64,000 nucleotides of DNA from Tolypothrix sp. NIES-4075 (GCF_002218085.1 NZ_BDUC01000004.1:1-64000), one strand, 5' to 3'; positions 35,622-45,293 are shown, counted from the stretch's first letter. A program made the numbers and translations. The notes: generated from the sequence alone by a model not told the origin.

Positions 35622-36791
35622 GTGAACGTAGAACAATTAGCCACAAACGCAGAAGTATTCCACAGACGTTTAGCAGGTTTACACGAAACTACCAAGACAT
35701 TGTCTTGGATATCTCCAGATTTGCTACCCCAAGCATTTAAGGAACTGATTGCTACCTCGAATACTTTACAGTTAGCAGCAGAGGAACTGTATGAGCAAAA
35801 TGAAGAACTTGTGCGAACATCATATTTACTAGAAGAGGAATGTCAAACCTATCAAGATTTATTTGAGTTAACATCAGACGCTTATTTAGTCACTAACAGC
35901 GAAGGCATAATCGTTGAAGCTAACTCTGCTGCATGTGATTTACTTGCATGTTCCAAACGGTTTTTGGTGGGCAAACCAATATTTAATTTTGTCTCTCTAG
36001 AAGAATGTCAACGCTTTCCTAGTGAAATCGAAATATCTCAATCGCAAAAAAGCAGAGAATTAGTACCACTACAACGTCAAAGCAATTCATCTTACGTAGC
36101 TTTGACAGTAGGTGTTGTCAAGAATAAACAGGGTAAACCTCAAACTCTACACTGGCTCAGGCGTGAGAAAACTGGGCATCAGCGAGTAGAATTAACACCT
36201 TTAAATTATGACTGCAATGACTACGATATCAGCAAAAAACGTCCTGTGCATAAATATTATAAAGGTGAAACTATTCCCCTTAACCCTTTAGTTATTTGCT
36301 ACGTTCTTCAGGGTTCGGTGAAGCTAAGTACATTTTGTGAAACGGGTCAAGAAGTGATGCTAGGATTAGCAGCTCCAGATATGGTTTTTGGCTCTAGCAT
36401 AACTTCTTTAAACACTTATGAGGCAATAGCTTTGTCAGATGTTGAGTTAGTGACAATTTATGAAGCAGAAATAGCAGCTAACCCGTTTTTGAGTTATACG
36501 CTTTTACCTAAAATCAAACAGCGATTATGCCAGACAGAATCTTTCTTGTTTATTTTCGCCAAGCGAAGGGTAGAAGAGCGTTTGCAAGATTTCTTACTAC
36601 TTTTGAAACAGGAAATCGGTCAAACAGTGGCAAAGGGAACTCGCATTTCAATTCGCTTAACTCATGAAGAAATTGCTAGCGCTTGCTGCACTACTAGAGT
36701 AACAATTACACGATTACTGGGCAAGTTACAGCGACAAGGTTTTATTAGTTTAGACTCAAACAATCACATTATTATTTTAGGGAATGGGTAA
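35622..36791 (+). CDS. PAS-linked Crp/Fnr-family transcription factor
   Basis: A 389-residue regulator with an unusual order. An N-terminal coiled-coil (LQLAAEELYEQNEELVRTSY) is followed by a PAS domain (about 85-190, FELTSDAYLVTNSEGIIVEA), then a cyclic-nucleotide-binding-like beta-roll (ICYVLQGSVKLST...EVMLGLAAPDMVFG) and a Crp-type helix-turn-helix at the C-terminus (LTHEEIASACCTTRVTITRL). The GTG start is backed by AAGGAG. It combines an intracellular sensor and DNA-binding output in one protein. The PAS ligand and the DNA target are unknown. The final residues run into a heptamer repeat. Confidence 0.85.
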   Translation: MNVEQLATNAEVFHRRLAGLHETTKTLSWISPDLLPQAFKELIATSNTLQLAAEELYEQNEELVRTSYLLEEECQTYQDLFELTSDAYLVTNSEGIIVEANSAACDLLACSKRFLVGKPIFNFVSLEECQRFPSEIEISQSQKSRELVPLQRQSNSSYVALTVGVVKNKQGKPQTLHWLRREKTGHQRVELTPLNYDCNDYDISKKRPVHKYYKGETIPLNPLVICYVLQGSVKLSTFCETGQEVMLGLAAPDMVFGSSITSLNTYEAIALSDVELVTIYEAEIAANPFLSYTLLPKIKQRLCQTESFLFIFAKRRVEERLQDFLLLLKQEIGQTVAKGTRISIRLTHEEIASACCTTRVTITRLLGKLQRQGFISLDSNNHIIILGNG

Positions 36792-36966
36792 TGGGTAATG
36801 GGTAATGGGGAATGGGGACAAGGGGGACAAGGGGGACAAGGGGGACAAGGGGGACAAGGAGGACAAGGAGCAATTACCAATTACCAATTAGCAATTACCA
36901 ATTACCAATTACCAATTACCAATTACCAATTACCAATTACCAATTAGCAATTACCAATTACCAATG
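36780..36966. repeat. Compound heptamer and decamer tract
   Basis: GGGTAAT heptamers, then GGGGGACAAG-type decamers (about five), then a long AATTACC heptamer run. It begins at the stop codon of the PAS-CRP gene, so the last codons of that protein may be repeat-derived. Confidence 0.9.
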
Positions 36967-37003
36967 CCCTAATTGACAGTTAAGTAATTAAATGAGGTTC
37001 AAG

Positions 37004-37372
37004 ATGTCTTACAAGATACGTCGTTTAAAGAGTCATGTTCAAGTATATAGAAGCATTGAAGCTGAGAAAAGCTGGAAAATTGAAGATAATGTAGAGATTT
37101 TGAAATCAGAAATAGAAAGGTTAAATTTAGAATTGCGCTACAAGAGTTACGAACTGGAAAAGATGAAGCAATCGAGATATATGGAACAGGAGGTATATAC
37201 TCTAATCACTTCAAGCCTGCAAAATATTGATGATGCTAATGAATTAGCGAAAAATTTGTTAGCTTGCGATCGCCTAATCAATAAAGTTTTAGCTGAATTA
37301 TTTGATGCTATCTCTATCTATAATTCACAAATCAACTATAACCCCGGTTTCTCAAATAAACCGGGGTTATAA
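37004..37372 (+). CDS. Coiled-coil protein of unknown function
   Basis: About 122 residues, starting at MSYKIRRLKSH; the ATG at 37,004 has GAGG 6 bases before it, whereas the longer frame does not. The charged helical stretch IEDNVEILKSEIERLNLELRY is a probable coiled-coil. It lies directly before a histidine kinase gene on the same strand. Its last residues (NPGFSNKPGL) are encoded by a perfect hairpin repeat. Confidence 0.65.
   Translation: MSYKIRRLKSHVQVYRSIEAEKSWKIEDNVEILKSEIERLNLELRYKSYELEKMKQSRYMEQEVYTLITSSLQNIDDANELAKNLLACDRLINKVLAELFDAISIYNSQINYNPGFSNKPGL
37338..37370. repeat. Perfect 13-bp hairpin overlapping a gene end
   Basis: ATAACCCCGGTTT and its complement with a 7-base loop; the stop codon of the upstream gene begins within the right arm. 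It is not followed by a T-run, so termination is uncertain. Confidence 0.85.
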
Positions 37373-37436
37373 AGGGTTGTGAATGATGTTCAATCTTGAT
37401 GCTTTCATTGCTAGTTGAAAAGGATGGAAGAAAACT

Positions 37437-39383
37437 ATGACGGTTGATACTTATACGTTTATTGAGTCTAACTCAAAATTGGAATTACAAACAGAATTAC
37501 AGTCATTTGCTCAAGTCTTGATAAATCGGGCTGTAGAACCTGCTTTTTGTTTAGCAGCGAACGGGCAATTTCTTTTTGTTAATGATGCAACTTGCCGCAT
37601 GAGTGAGTATTCCCGTGAGGAGTTACTTTCGATGACGGTAGATGAGATAGATATAGACTTTTCTCCACAAGTTTGGTCAGAATTATGGCAATTGAAATCA
37701 GAATCTTTAACCTTTGAATCTCGCTATCGAACAAAGACAAGTCAGATATTAAAAGTACAAGTCACTCTGAGTTATGTAAATCAAGGTAAGGAATTTATCT
37801 GTGGTTTTGCTCCTAATAAAAATGATGAAGTTGTATTGGAACTAGTACAATATGCAGATAAATCAAATAATTGTCACGAAGATTTACAAAATGAACTGAA
37901 AACATCTCTTTCTTTACTTCATTCTACTCTCGAATCTACCTCCATTGGCATACTGGCAGTAAACTTGAAGGGAGAAATCACTTATTATAACCAAAAATTC
38001 ATGGATATGTGGCAACTGCCAACAACGATAAACATATCCAAGAAATATAACCGAAGCAAAACCAAAGCATTTTTTGAGGCACAAGTGAAAGATTTAGAAG
38101 TTTTTCGCTCATGCGTTTGGGAAATGTCAAATAGTAGCGATCGCACAAGATACGACTTGGTAGAATTAAACGATGGCAGGATTTTTGCCCACTACTCGCA
38201 ACCGCAGCGAACCGGTGAAAAAATTATCGGTAGAGTCTGGAGTATTTGGGACGTTACAGAATCAAAACGAACTGAGGAAAGACTCAGACTCAACGAAGCG
38301 AGATTTCGCACTTTAGCAGAAACTACAGAAGCGGCTATTTTCCTAGTTCAAGGTCAGCACCTTTGCTATGTAAATCCGGCAGCTGAAGTACTGACCGGCT
38401 ACACATTCGAGGAATTGCTAACTGATTTCGATCTTGATAAACTGATTTTAAGCAAAAACCTGAGGCAAGTAAACAAGCAAGAAGCTGAAGCTAATGGTGA
38501 ATATCAAGAGATGCAAATTCTCACAAAAAACGGTACTCAACGCTGGCTAGCTTGCACAACTGCACTGCTGGATGGAATGTTTGATTTTAACGGTAAACCA
38601 GTTGAACTGATTACAGCGATTGATATCACCGATTACAAACAAGCAGAATTTGAGCGATCGCAAGCTTTAGAACAAACAAAACGACTGAGCGAACAAAAAG
38701 AACGCTTTGTCTCTATGCTCTGTCATCAATTCCGCACTCCCCTAAACATTGTATCATTCTCTGCTGATTTGCTCAAACGTCACATTGACAAATGGACTGA
38801 AGAAAAGAAAGGCTCGTATTTCGATTTAATTCAAGATGGTATCAAACAAATCAGTCAGTTGTTGGATGACATTTTGTTGTTTGGTAAAGCAGAAGCGGCA
38901 AAATTACAGTACCAACCAACAGAAATCAACCTCAATCAGTTTTGTGGTGATGTTATTTATCAGGTGCAGTTGGCAAATAGCAACCAACAATCAATCAATT
39001 TTGTAAGTCCAGATAACTCTACAACTGCTTATTTAGACTTGAAAATGCTACAGCATATCTTAAGTAACTTGCTCTCGAATGCGATAAAATATTCGCCTGA
39101 TAATAACACCATTACGCTAGAACTATCTTGTTCAGATGAAAATATAATTTTTCAAATTAAAGATGCAGGTATTGGCATTTCCCAACAAGACCAAAAACAA
39201 ATATTTGAGCCATTTTATCGGGGTAGCAATATCGATAGCATTCCCGGTACTGGATTAGGACTAGCGATTGTCAAAACTCTTGTTGATTTACATGGTGGTG
39301 AAATTGCTGTAGAAAGTCAAGTAGGTGCAGGCAGTACGTTTACTGTGACGTTGCCATCAGTAAAAGATTTGAAGTGTGATTAA
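37437..39383 (+). CDS. PAS-repeat sensor histidine kinase
   Basis: A 648-residue soluble kinase with three PAS domains (starting near residues 25, 165 and 290: AFCLAANGQFLFVN, IGILAVNLKGEITYYN, AAIFLVQGQHLCYVN). HisKA follows with the phospho-accepting His near residue 431 (MLCHQFRTPLN), and HATPase_c with N-box NLLSNAIKYSP, G1 DAGIGISQ and G2 GTGLGLAIVKTL. No transmembrane helix or receiver domain is seen. A purine-rich GGATGGAAGAAAA precedes the ATG. It is likely to signal to one of the nearby response regulators, but pairing is inference. Confidence 0.93.
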   Translation: MTVDTYTFIESNSKLELQTELQSFAQVLINRAVEPAFCLAANGQFLFVNDATCRMSEYSREELLSMTVDEIDIDFSPQVWSELWQLKSESLTFESRYRTKTSQILKVQVTLSYVNQGKEFICGFAPNKNDEVVLELVQYADKSNNCHEDLQNELKTSLSLLHSTLESTSIGILAVNLKGEITYYNQKFMDMWQLPTTINISKKYNRSKTKAFFEAQVKDLEVFRSCVWEMSNSSDRTRYDLVELNDGRIFAHYSQPQRTGEKIIGRVWSIWDVTESKRTEERLRLNEARFRTLAETTEAAIFLVQGQHLCYVNPAAEVLTGYTFEELLTDFDLDKLILSKNLRQVNKQEAEANGEYQEMQILTKNGTQRWLACTTALLDGMFDFNGKPVELITAIDITDYKQAEFERSQALEQTKRLSEQKERFVSMLCHQFRTPLNIVSFSADLLKRHIDKWTEEKKGSYFDLIQDGIKQISQLLDDILLFGKAEAAKLQYQPTEINLNQFCGDVIYQVQLANSNQQSINFVSPDNSTTAYLDLKMLQHILSNLLSNAIKYSPDNNTITLELSCSDENIIFQIKDAGIGISQQDQKQIFEPFYRGSNIDSIPGTGLGLAIVKTLVDLHGGEIAVESQVGAGSTFTVTLPSVKDLKCD

Positions 39384-39384
39384 C

Positions 39385-39417
39385 AGATCCCCGACTTATT
39401 TAAGAAGTCGGGGATCT
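39385..39417 (+). terminator. Hairpin after the histidine kinase gene
   Basis: AGATCCCCGACTT and its complement surround a 7-base loop, beginning at the stop codon of the kinase gene. The sequence after it, TGTTGATCTTGTTTG, is only moderately T-rich. The same core recurs at 49,624, so it is a repeat that may have been taken over as a terminator. Confidence 0.65.
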
Positions 39418-39612
39418 TGTTGATCTTGTTTGTTTTGCGATCGATTCTCACCTGTAACCACCGCAAGGATTAAGTAGTTCGTAGGGTGTGTTATGCCGTA
39501 GGAACGCACCTTGAATTCAATAGGGTGCGTTGCGCTGCGCGACAACACACCCTACATTTAAATTTATGTTGGAAATGACCTGAAGACGCGATAAATCGCG
39601 TCTCTACAAGAT

Positions 39613-39815
39613 AACGTTGCTCTGTTATAAGAAAACGTTGCTCTGTTATAAGAAAACGTTGCTCTGTTATAAGAAAACGTTGCTCTGTTATAAGAAAACG
39701 TGGCTCTGTTATAAGAAAACGTTGCTCTGTTATAAGAAAACGTGGCTCTGTTATAAGAAAACGTGGCTCTGTTATAAGAAAACGTGGCTCTGTTATAAGA
39801 AAACGTCGCTCTGCC
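39613..39815. repeat. 21-bp tandem array, ten copies
   Basis: Units beginning AACGTTGCTCTGTTATAAG recur every 21 bp from 39,613 to 39,802; the fifth base alternates between T and G among copies. Because 21 is a multiple of 3, all frames stay open (as LCYKKT or FLITEPR repeats), but these are repeat artefacts. Confidence 0.95.
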
Positions 39816-39926
39816 AAATATATAGCAATTACTAGGCAGATGAAATACACCCCACCCGCGCACATCAAGCACCCTCACGCCACTTGCTACAAGTCGGCGC
39901 CCAACGCAGTGGCTCCCCTTACCAAG

Positions 39927-40083
39927 GCTACGGTATACACACAAGTCGAATTACCCCCCTTAATCCCCCCTTAGAAAGGGGGGAAATTAGAAAATCTAGT
40001 TCCCTCCCCTTTACAAGGGGAGGGTTAGGGTGGGGTAATTTGAGGACTAGTAGTGATTCGATGACTTGTGTGTACACGGTAGC
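39927..40083. mobile_element. Second copy of the 21-bp TIR MITE-like element
   Basis: The left end GCTACGGTATACACAC... (39,927-39,947) and right end ...GTGTGTACACGGTAGC (40,063-40,083) match the termini of the element at 13,682-14,054. The interior is different and shorter, containing a CCCCCTTAATCCCCCCTTAG / GGGGAGGGTTAGGG block. No target duplication is visible here. Confidence 0.75.
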
Positions 40084-40163
40084 AGGGTTGGGGAGGGGTT
40101 ATTTTGTACCTCACTGGAGTTGGAAACCCTATAATACGATCGCTATTATTAAAACAACGTCAA

Positions 40164-43100
40164 TTAATTACCGCGAATTCGTCCGGCTAAAGTTGCGACT
40201 GCAAGCACCAGCTCATCGGGAGGTACAGGTTTGGTAAGATGCATTTGAAAGCCGGCGGCGATCGCTTCTGCATAATCCTCGCTTCTAGCATGTGCTGTCA
40301 GCGCAGCTGCGGGAATTTGTCCCCCAGCTTCAGCACTTAGTTGTCTGACTCGACGAATGAATGTATAACCGTCTTCTCCTGGCATACTGATGTCAGATAA
40401 CAACACATCATATTCTGACGGATTTGCGGTTAAAGTAGCGATCGCATCCGTTGCTGAGGTAACTGTGGTTACTGTAGCTTGATATGCTTCCAGCACTGCG
40501 GTGAATATCTCACGCACATCAGCGGCATCATCGACAACCAAGACTCGCACACCCGCTAAAGATGGAATATCTCCAACTGGTGTTTCCATGTCGATTTCTG
40601 GTGAGTTCACCGCAGGCTCTGCAATTTTACTTTGCAGCGGCAGCCTCACAGTAAATGTCGCTCCTAGTCCTTCACCCAAACTTTCAGCATGAACTGTGCC
40701 ACCGTGAGCTTCAACTAAGTTACGGACAATCGTCAGTCCGAGTCCGAGTCCAGTATTTTGTCGGGTGAGCGTACTATCTGCTTGCCGGAAGCGATCGAAA
40801 ACATAAGGTAAAAAGTCAGCACTAATGCCCTTACCCGTGTCGCTGACTTGAATTTGAGCCATTGAATCAATATACTTTAATGTAATTTCAACTCGTCCTT
40901 GTGGGGGGGTGAATTTAATCGCGTTAGAAAGTAAATTCCAGACGACTTGCTGTATGCGGATGGGATCGCCAAATATTTGTTTTGAGGCAGCATTAAGCCT
41001 GGATTCAAGTTGAATTTGTCTCGCGTCTGCTGAGACGCGGACGACCTCAATCGCTGTCCTAATTACCGGGGCAAGCTGCATCAGATGAGCGTTTAAGCGC
41101 AGCTTGCCTGAAGTAACGCGGGAAATATCCAACAAATCTTCAATCAGTTGGGTTTGTAACTTAGCGCTGTTTTCAATTGCCTCAAGCCCGCGAGCAAGTC
41201 TGTTTTTGTCAAGTTTTTGCTTGCGGAGCAACTGCGTCCATCCTATTAGAGAATTAAGGGGATTTCTCAGTTCGTGCGAGAGAATCGATAAAAACTCATC
41301 CTTAATGCGGTTAGCTTTTTCAGCCGCAGATCGAGCTGACTGTTCTTGAGACAAAAGCTGAGTGCGTTCTGTCTGCAACTGTTTTTCCTGCGTGATGTCA
41401 TCAATCGCCAACAAAATCATGTCCTGATGGTTTGCTTGAGACATTTTGCGAGCATTCAGCAGCATAACTTTGCGTCCGATTTTCTCAAACTCATGCTCAA
41501 CTTCCAAGTTTTGAAAATCTTCGAGCTGGCTATTGCCAGCTGCGATCGCTTCGAGAAGCGATCGCAGCTGGGGAATATCCCATTGTTGATTGCCTAAATC
41601 AAAAATCAAGCGCTGTTCTACCTGTTCTGGTGAAACTTGAAACGTCTCATAAAAAGCCCGATTTGCGCTGAGAACTCGAAAGCTGCTATCCAGCACTAGC
41701 AAGGCTTCCCGCATCGTCTCTACAATCGCTTCCGCATAATTGCGGGATTGTTGCAGCTGCTCGGCGCTGCGTTTGAGCGCGTCAATATCCACCAATATCA
41801 CCACCGCACCATCAATCTTATTGTCGATTGTGCGGTAGGGACGGATTCGCAAGTCATACCAATGCCCGTTGTGGTCTTGCACTTCCTGCTGTTTCACGCT
41901 GAGGGTATTAATCACATCCAAAATTTGTTGCTCTAAATCTGGTATGTTGAGATTGTGATTAATATCACCTAAAGGTCGCCCCACATCGGTGGGAATCAAG
42001 TTCAAAATTTTTTCTGCGAAGGGAGTAAAGCGGCGAATGCGGAGATCGGCTCCCAGCATGACAATCGGAATGTTCGTACTACTAAGCAAATTCTGCAAAT
42101 CGTTGCTGAGTTGGTTCGATTCGATATTGCGCCGATACAGTTCGTCGTTAACGGTGTTTAATTCTTCATTTGCGGCTTGAATTTCTTCTTTAGCAGTTTC
42201 CAACTCCTCATTCGTGCTTTGCAATTCCTCATTGCTGGAGAGAATTTCCTCGTTGGCAGCTCTCAAATCTTGATTGGAGGCTTCCTGCTCTTCAATAGTC
42301 GCTTGCAGATGCTCTTTATTAACCGCTAGTTCTTGTTGCAGCCGAGCAATTTCTTTGTCAATTGTTTGCTTTCTTTGCGTAGTTTTCTGGCTTTTAGTTT
42401 CTTTTAACTCAGATGTCGCAGGAGCATCCTCAAACAAAATTAAAAAGTAGCGTTCTTCTGAGGTGCGTGCTTTGAAAGGAATAACATTAATACTGACTTG
42501 CCGCACCTGCTCGCTTGACGAGATTTGCAAGTTTTCCTTTTTCACTGGCAAGTCCTGCTTTCTTGCTTGCCCAATTGCCGTGCGGAGTTCTAGCCGCAAG
42601 TCTTCACGAACCATTTTCAGCAAATTCAAACTTGCCCTGCCTGGGGCAGGTTGCAGATAAAAGCTGGTCTGTCCCCGAAATTGCAGAATCTCCAAATCGT
42701 AATTTGTAATTACACCCACCGGCGCATAGCGATTCAAAACGATTTGGTCTGCTTCTTTCTGCAAATCAAAATCGGTAAAAGTCTCTTGATTTTGTGGATT
42801 AAAATTTCCTAAGTTTAAGGGATAGTTGTTGGTTATTATATCTATGGGCAAGCGAGCCTGGGTCAGCTTTCGGGCATAAATTTTGTATTTTTTATCAACC
42901 AGCGAAAACAAGTCTAATGATTCCCCCACGGTTTCGGAAGTTCCTAACATCAGAAATCCGGTTGACTTCAGACCATAGTGGAAAATTGGCAGAATCTTCT
43001 TCTGCAATTGGGCGCTAAAATAAATCATCACATTCCGACAGCTTATCAAATCGAGCTTGGAAAATGGCGGATCGGCACCCAAATTTTGTTTGGCAAAGAC

Positions 43101-44360
43101 ACACAGTTCGCGCACCGACTTACTAATTTGGTAGCCATCGTCTAGCTGGATAAAAAAGCGTCGCAGACGTTCTGGTGAGACATCTTGCATCTGGCTGGCT
43201 TTATAGATGCCAAGCCGAGCTCTTTCAATCGCACTCTCACTGATGTCTGTAGCATAAATCTGAATCGGCGGCTTAATTAACTGCGTCTCTAAAAATTCCA
43301 GCAAGCAAATGGCGATAGAATAAGCTTCTTCCCCGGTTGCACAACCTGCCACCCAAATGCGGAGCGGTATCCCTGGCGATTTATCTTTGGTAATTATCGG
43401 AAATACTTTACTTTTTAAGGCTTCAAAGGCTTCAGGGTCACGCATAAAACTGGTGACATTAATCAAAACATCTTCGTACAAAGCCTGCACTTCAGCCGGA
43501 TGGTTTTGGAGATATATGAGGTAATCCTCCAATCGTTCTATCTGATATAGCACCATCCGCCTAAAAATTCGCCGCTTCAAGGTAGTGTGTTTGTAATAAG
43601 TAAAGTCAACTTTTGTCGCGGAACGCATCAATAGAAAGATGGCTTGTAAGGCATTCTCAGCTTGAATTGGTTCTGGTTGTTCAATGACATTTACTGAAGC
43701 AGAATCAGCGATGTAGGGATGCTGGCTGATTTTTACTAGTTCTTGGGCGATCGCTTGCGGTGGTAAAATAAAGTCTACATGCCCGGTAGCGGCAGCGGTG
43801 TTCGGCATACTGCTAACTTGTGCGGTGTCTCGACACTGAGCAAAGGTAATCCCCCCAGCCGCTTTGATTGCCTTTGCCCCCAGTGCCCCATCACCATCAC
43901 CCCCAGAAAGAACAATAGCGATCGCTTTGTTACCTTGATCCTCAGCTAAAGAAAGAAAGAATGTATCAACGGTCATCGCTAGTCCGCGAATTTTCTCACG
44001 GGGCATCAGTTTCAGTACACCTTGAGAAATAACCATCTGTTTATTCGGCGGAATTACATAAAGCTGGTTCGGTTCCACGGTTGTATTATCAACCACTTCA
44101 TGCACCGACATTTCCGTTGCCCTAGAAAGAATCTCCTTCAACAAACTTTTATGATTCGGGTCTAAGTGCTGTATTAGGACAAATGCCATGCCGGTATCAC
44201 TCGGCAGATGGGTCAGCAATTCTGTGAATGCTTCCAATCCACCCGCAGACGCTCCAATCCCCACAATCGGGAATACATTCGAGTTGTCCTGCTGCTCTTG
44301 ATTAACAGCTTTACCGTCATTCGGGTCAGATTGAGATTTCTTAGAAGGTCGCCTAGTCAT
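40164..44360 (-). CDS. CheB-CheR-PAS-histidine kinase-REC hybrid
   Basis: A 1398-residue hybrid. The CheB methylesterase domain carries Ser38 in GIGASAGGLEAF, His65 in IQHLDPNH and LSGGDGDGALGAKAI. The CheR methyltransferase follows (TSFMRDPEAFEALK, RIWVAGCATGEEAYSIA, CRNVMIYF). A long coiled-coil (about 660-740) leads to two PAS domains, then HisKA (EFLSILSHELRNPLNSL), HATPase_c (NLLSNAIKFTPP, GLGLGLTIVRNL) and a C-terminal REC (YDVLLSDISMPGEDGYTF). All catalytic motifs look intact. Such fusions are common in cyanobacteria and probably adapt to methylation or other modification of receptors. A 17-bp palindrome containing HIP1 (41,536-41,571) lies within its PAS region. Confidence 0.93.
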   Translation of the reverse strand: MTRRPSKKSQSDPNDGKAVNQEQQDNSNVFPIVGIGASAGGLEAFTELLTHLPSDTGMAFVLIQHLDPNHKSLLKEILSRATEMSVHEVVDNTTVEPNQLYVIPPNKQMVISQGVLKLMPREKIRGLAMTVDTFFLSLAEDQGNKAIAIVLSGGDGDGALGAKAIKAAGGITFAQCRDTAQVSSMPNTAAATGHVDFILPPQAIAQELVKISQHPYIADSASVNVIEQPEPIQAENALQAIFLLMRSATKVDFTYYKHTTLKRRIFRRMVLYQIERLEDYLIYLQNHPAEVQALYEDVLINVTSFMRDPEAFEALKSKVFPIITKDKSPGIPLRIWVAGCATGEEAYSIAICLLEFLETQLIKPPIQIYATDISESAIERARLGIYKASQMQDVSPERLRRFFIQLDDGYQISKSVRELCVFAKQNLGADPPFSKLDLISCRNVMIYFSAQLQKKILPIFHYGLKSTGFLMLGTSETVGESLDLFSLVDKKYKIYARKLTQARLPIDIITNNYPLNLGNFNPQNQETFTDFDLQKEADQIVLNRYAPVGVITNYDLEILQFRGQTSFYLQPAPGRASLNLLKMVREDLRLELRTAIGQARKQDLPVKKENLQISSSEQVRQVSINVIPFKARTSEERYFLILFEDAPATSELKETKSQKTTQRKQTIDKEIARLQQELAVNKEHLQATIEEQEASNQDLRAANEEILSSNEELQSTNEELETAKEEIQAANEELNTVNDELYRRNIESNQLSNDLQNLLSSTNIPIVMLGADLRIRRFTPFAEKILNLIPTDVGRPLGDINHNLNIPDLEQQILDVINTLSVKQQEVQDHNGHWYDLRIRPYRTIDNKIDGAVVILVDIDALKRSAEQLQQSRNYAEAIVETMREALLVLDSSFRVLSANRAFYETFQVSPEQVEQRLIFDLGNQQWDIPQLRSLLEAIAAGNSQLEDFQNLEVEHEFEKIGRKVMLLNARKMSQANHQDMILLAIDDITQEKQLQTERTQLLSQEQSARSAAEKANRIKDEFLSILSHELRNPLNSLIGWTQLLRKQKLDKNRLARGLEAIENSAKLQTQLIEDLLDISRVTSGKLRLNAHLMQLAPVIRTAIEVVRVSADARQIQLESRLNAASKQIFGDPIRIQQVVWNLLSNAIKFTPPQGRVEITLKYIDSMAQIQVSDTGKGISADFLPYVFDRFRQADSTLTRQNTGLGLGLTIVRNLVEAHGGTVHAESLGEGLGATFTVRLPLQSKIAEPAVNSPEIDMETPVGDIPSLAGVRVLVVDDAADVREIFTAVLEAYQATVTTVTSATDAIATLTANPSEYDVLLSDISMPGEDGYTFIRRVRQLSAEAGGQIPAAALTAHARSEDYAEAIAAGFQMHLTKPVPPDELVLAVATLAGRIRGN

Positions 44361-44948
44361 TGAGCGCAGCCACGGCTTCGGTAAACAATTGAGCTTTTAT
44401 TTTAGAGGCTTTAGTTTCACCGAGGGCAAAAGCTTTCACGCTTATCGGCAAAACATACTAACTTCTTTATATTGAATCATTTTGAACTCAATGGGGACAT
44501 CTAAGAGCGATCGTATATAGCGCTTTTCAAATACAGACTTAACCCCCTACCCCCTTCCCTACAAGGGAAGGGGAAAAAGAATCTGGTAGGGTGCGTTATG
44601 GACGAAACGTCCTAACGCACCGAAAATCTGGGATGATGCCGTAGCCTCAGCAATAACACACCTTACAACTTCTTGGCGCTCTTGGCGTCTTCTCCTTCAA
44701 AGACGCGTAGCCGCGTGCCTCTCGGAAAGCGCAGCGTCTCCCTTTGGGAGAAGAGAAGGCGGTTCGATAAATCAAGATTTATGGTAATTTTTGCGCTTAT
44801 TCCTGATTTAATTGCAACCAGCTACTTCAACAGACAAAATATAAGTAGAAGAAACCGCCCTAAATACAGTACGGTTAAGCTGACATCGCTATTATAAAAA
44901 GATTGTTAAAGTAAATACAAGTTGATAAATTATTGCTAGTTTACTATC
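44361..44948. repeat. Repeat-rich gap before the DUF760 gene
   Basis: Contains a CCCTTCCCTACAAGGGAAGGG hairpin near 44,553, and a CTTGGCGCTCTTGGCGTC...GACGCGTAGCCGCGTGCC block related to repeats at 6,880 and 30,570. No credible gene is present; the ORF over 44,673-44,897 is repeat-derived. Confidence 0.6.
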
Positions 44949-45293
44949 ATGAACAATATTTCTAATCGCAATCCAGAGAACTTTGGTTCGGAAGCAGTTA
45001 ACAACAACTTGTGGCAATACATTAAATCGCTGAATCCAGAAATGGTTGCCCAACTATCTAAACCAACATCACCAGAAATACTTCAAGCGATCGAGCGCAC
45101 CATTGTTAGTATGTTGGGTAATTTACCTTCAGAAGACTTCGACGTTGAAATTACTACCAGTCGCCAACACTTGGGAATGTTGTTAGGATCTGCCATGCTT
45201 AATGGTTACTTCTTACATAACGTACAACAGCGCTTGCAATTTGAAAAGTCATTGCAGTTAACAGAAGTTGATTCCCAAGAAACTGTTAATTAA
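44949..45293 (+). CDS. DUF760 family protein
   Basis: A 114-residue conserved cyanobacterial and plastid protein. The signature runs NNNLWQYIKSLNPEMVAQLS, EILQAIERTIVSMLGNLP, DVEITTSRQHLGMLLGSAMLNGYFL. The family is soluble and helical, and its biochemical role is not established. Single gene, ATG at 44,949. Confidence 0.88.
   Translation: MNNISNRNPENFGSEAVNNNLWQYIKSLNPEMVAQLSKPTSPEILQAIERTIVSMLGNLPSEDFDVEITTSRQHLGMLLGSAMLNGYFLHNVQQRLQFEKSLQLTEVDSQETVN

Noticed and set aside
39491..39944. Open frames with FLITEPR or LCYKKT repeats as genes
   Set aside because: They only translate the 21-bp array, whose length keeps any frame open; no start signal or conserved ends.
41536..41571. In-frame repeat insertion in the CheB-CheR hybrid
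   Set aside because: The 17-bp palindrome carries two HIP1 octamers and the encoded residues (SLLEAIAAG) fit the expected PAS helix, so chance HIP1 pairing is a sufficient explanation.
44673..44897. 74-residue plus-strand frame
   Set aside because: Lies over dispersed intergenic repeats; low-quality translation and no upstream signals.
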